Shown here: positions 62,717-64,000 of the stretch, one piece after another
How the letters are laid out: each line of letters opens with the position of its first letter
How positions within the stretch are numbered: position 1 is the stretch's first letter
Assembly (NCBI GenBank): GCA_027603065.1
Contig: JADGJP010000051.1
Location: 61,428 to 125,427 of the forward strand
Direction: 5' to 3'
Origin: Geranomyces variabilis
Taxonomy: Eukaryota > Chytridiomycota > Chytridiomycetes > Spizellomycetales > Powellomycetaceae
DNA length: 64,000 bases
The notes under the pieces: model-generated
Database searches by the model: none
The model's input: the letters and a program-made list of their open reading frames with translations, nothing else
What the model was told of the DNA's origin: nothing
Made by a program: the position numbers and the translations under genes

Positions 62717-63982
62717 ATGTCTCGTCGCCGCCGCCGCTCATTTAACCTACAATCTCTTCCACGGACGCCACCTCTCGGGTCGCCGCCGCCACCGCCCAGC
62801 AAGCGTCAACGTTGGAATGAGGAGGCCGCCCGCCATGCTGCAATCTTTGTAGGAGATGCTGGCGCACAGCTGGACGAGGTTGAGGTGGACGCTGGCGCAC
62901 AGCTGGATGAGGCTGAGGTGGACGCTCGCGCAATGGAGCTGGACGAGGTTGAAGAGGTGGATGCCGGCGCAATGCAGCTGGATGAGGTTGAAGAGGTGGA
63001 CGCCTACAACAGCTTGCGATGGCGTGCACCTCAGAGGTGGGCCAATTCACATGGCCCTCCACCACCGCCGCTGCCACCTGCCGAAAGAGCCAAGCGCTCG
63101 CTGCCCAGCAACTACGTGTGCGTGAAAGCCCGTTTCGGTTCCATCATCCACAACAACAAGGCTGGTGAGGTGGCAAGACTTCAAGTTTTCCTCCGCCACG
63201 TGCATCTTATCACCCAACGAGCATCATGGATAGTGAAGCTGTGGTACGCTAACATGCCACATCCGGAGGTATGTGCTGCTGATTTAAAGCAGAGCATTAT
63301 TATCCATCATATAGTGACTTCTATCTTTTTTTTCAAGCATGCACAGATCTTGACAGACAACGACGTCAAACATCTGCTGAATGCCCTCAATTATGCTGAA
63401 ATCACTCGCGGCGGCATCTTTCAAGGCACGCTAGATGAGTACGACACCAATGTTGAGACTCTGACAGCGGTATCACAAGGCCCAGGGTGTGGACGTAGCT
63501 ACCTGCAACATATGATTGCCTACACCGCTACCAGCTTGGTTACAAACCTTGAGGTCAACGTGTCTGTCAACTTCATGAAGAAGTTGCGCCAATATGTCGA
63601 GCACAGGTTTCGCATCAAGCTGATCTTACGTTCATTCAACCACGTTACCGACAAACGTATCCGCAAGTTTCTGTGTAAACGTCTACGGCGTCGTTTTAAG
63701 CGGATGTGGAGGCTGATCACAAACCAGGATGTTCTCGCTGATGGCAAACTACCGGCCTTTGAACCGGCTTCTGACAGCGTTTTCTTTGATATTTGGGGTG
63801 AGATCTGGTGCATCTTGCCGGATGATCTGAAACGCTTTGAGTTCAATCTCGCATATGCGGTGGCATGCAAACCCGCAAAATACATTGGCGCGTACTGCGC
63901 ACTCTCTCGTTTGTGGCAAGCGGTATCACAGGGCACTATTTCCCTGAGGGAAATAGTGCCCTGTGATAGGTTATCCATATAG
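62717..63982 (+). CDS. Fanzor1-like transposon protein, N-terminal part only (no nuclease domain)
   Basis: Single exon, 421 residues. A basic start (MSRRRRRSF) and Pro-rich stretch precede four acidic tandem repeats (AGAQLDEVEVD, AGAQLDEAEVD, ARAMELDEVEEVD, AGAMQLDEVEEVD). From about residue 130 the sequence follows the N-terminal region of Fanzor1 (eukaryotic TnpB-related) proteins as I remember it: RHVHLITQRASWIVKLWY, YLQHMIAYTATSLVTNLEVN, VNFMKKLRQYVEHRF and ILPDDLKRFEFNLAYAV. Full members continue into a RuvC nuclease; here the frame ends at 63982, just after a palindrome. So it is truncated, interrupted by an insertion, or spliced to exons beyond the window (a GTATCA donor lies at 63923). 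Assignment is by motif pattern only. Confidence 0.55.
   Translation: MSRRRRRSFNLQSLPRTPPLGSPPPPPSKRQRWNEEAARHAAIFVGDAGAQLDEVEVDAGAQLDEAEVDARAMELDEVEEVDAGAMQLDEVEEVDAYNSLRWRAPQRWANSHGPPPPPLPPAERAKRSLPSNYVCVKARFGSIIHNNKAGEVARLQVFLRHVHLITQRASWIVKLWYANMPHPEVCAADLKQSIIIHHIVTSIFFFKHAQILTDNDVKHLLNALNYAEITRGGIFQGTLDEYDTNVETLTAVSQGPGCGRSYLQHMIAYTATSLVTNLEVNVSVNFMKKLRQYVEHRFRIKLILRSFNHVTDKRIRKFLCKRLRRRFKRMWRLITNQDVLADGKLPAFEPASDSVFFDIWGEIWCILPDDLKRFEFNLAYAVACKPAKYIGAYCALSRLWQAVSQGTISLREIVPCDRLSI
63924..63968. mobile_element. Perfect 22-bp palindrome with 1-base loop
   Basis: TATCACAGGGCACTATTTCC plus CT pairs perfectly with 63947-63968 around G63946. It sits inside the last codons of the Fanzor1-like ORF. 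It could be a tiny inverted-repeat element, a transposon end or a recombination scar. CGGTATCACA also occurs at 63470-63479. Confidence 0.8.
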
Positions 63983-64000
63983 GTTACAATAGAGCTATGT

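Overview
The window looks like nuclear DNA of a zoosporic or other early-diverging fungus. A chytrid is the best guess, but this is an inference from gene content, not a placement. The gene set is fungal: two conidiation-specific-6 repeat proteins, a caleosin, Pex13, GID4 and a mitochondrial-FAS dehydratase. GT-AG introns are short and frequent, and several coding exons are tiny. Intergenic DNA is repeat-scarred, and the right edge holds an ORF resembling the N-terminal half of Fanzor1 proteins.

Layout. 1-4.4 kb: the 3' end of a Gln/His-rich gene, a broken guanylate-binding-protein-like GTPase, and an Ala-rich LEA-like repeat protein. 4.8-8.4 kb: Pex13 (-) and a five-exon short-chain dehydrogenase (+). 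9.0-15.2 kb: an intronless 2046-residue orphan (-). 15.4-16.5 kb: two tRNA-Glu-like genes with abnormal anticodon arms and an exact 257-bp tandem duplication. 16.5-25.7 kb: NAP1 (+), a Ypk/SGK-type kinase (-), an acidic protein full of SUMO consensus sites (-), a multi-pass membrane protein (-) and a C2H2 factor (-). 27-35 kb: secreted subtilase (+), GID4 (-), Ser-rich disordered protein (+). 36-40.2 kb: CON-6 pair (+), SERP1/RAMP4 (-), small Cys-containing ORF (-), Ser/Gly-rich protein (-). 40.2-48.7 kb: repeat-rich, gene-poor DNA holding caleosin (+), hairpin elements and dispersed repeats. 48.7-62.5 kb: a dense housekeeping block of PSMD5 (-)/HTD2 (+), TMEM14 (-)/Sel1-MYND (+), EI24 (-) and BSD protein (-)/TBCE (+), with divergent pairs separated by only 48-96 bp. 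62.5-64 kb: the Fanzor1-like ORF, ending at a perfect palindrome.

How the genes fit together. LEA-like, subtilase, both CON-6 genes and caleosin are typical dormancy or spore genes. Their promoters carry CRE/AP-1-like bZIP half-sites (TGACGT, GCGTCA, TGAGTCA), and three also have a clear TATA box, so a shared stress or sporulation programme is plausible. The rest are housekeeping: proteasome assembly (PSMD5), tubulin folding (TBCE), N-degron recognition (GID4), histone chaperoning (NAP1), peroxisomal import (Pex13), mitochondrial FAS (HTD2) and TORC2-type signalling (Ypk).

Exon boundaries were set by hand from splice sites, reading frame and family similarity. Function names rest on recognised motifs; no database search was possible.
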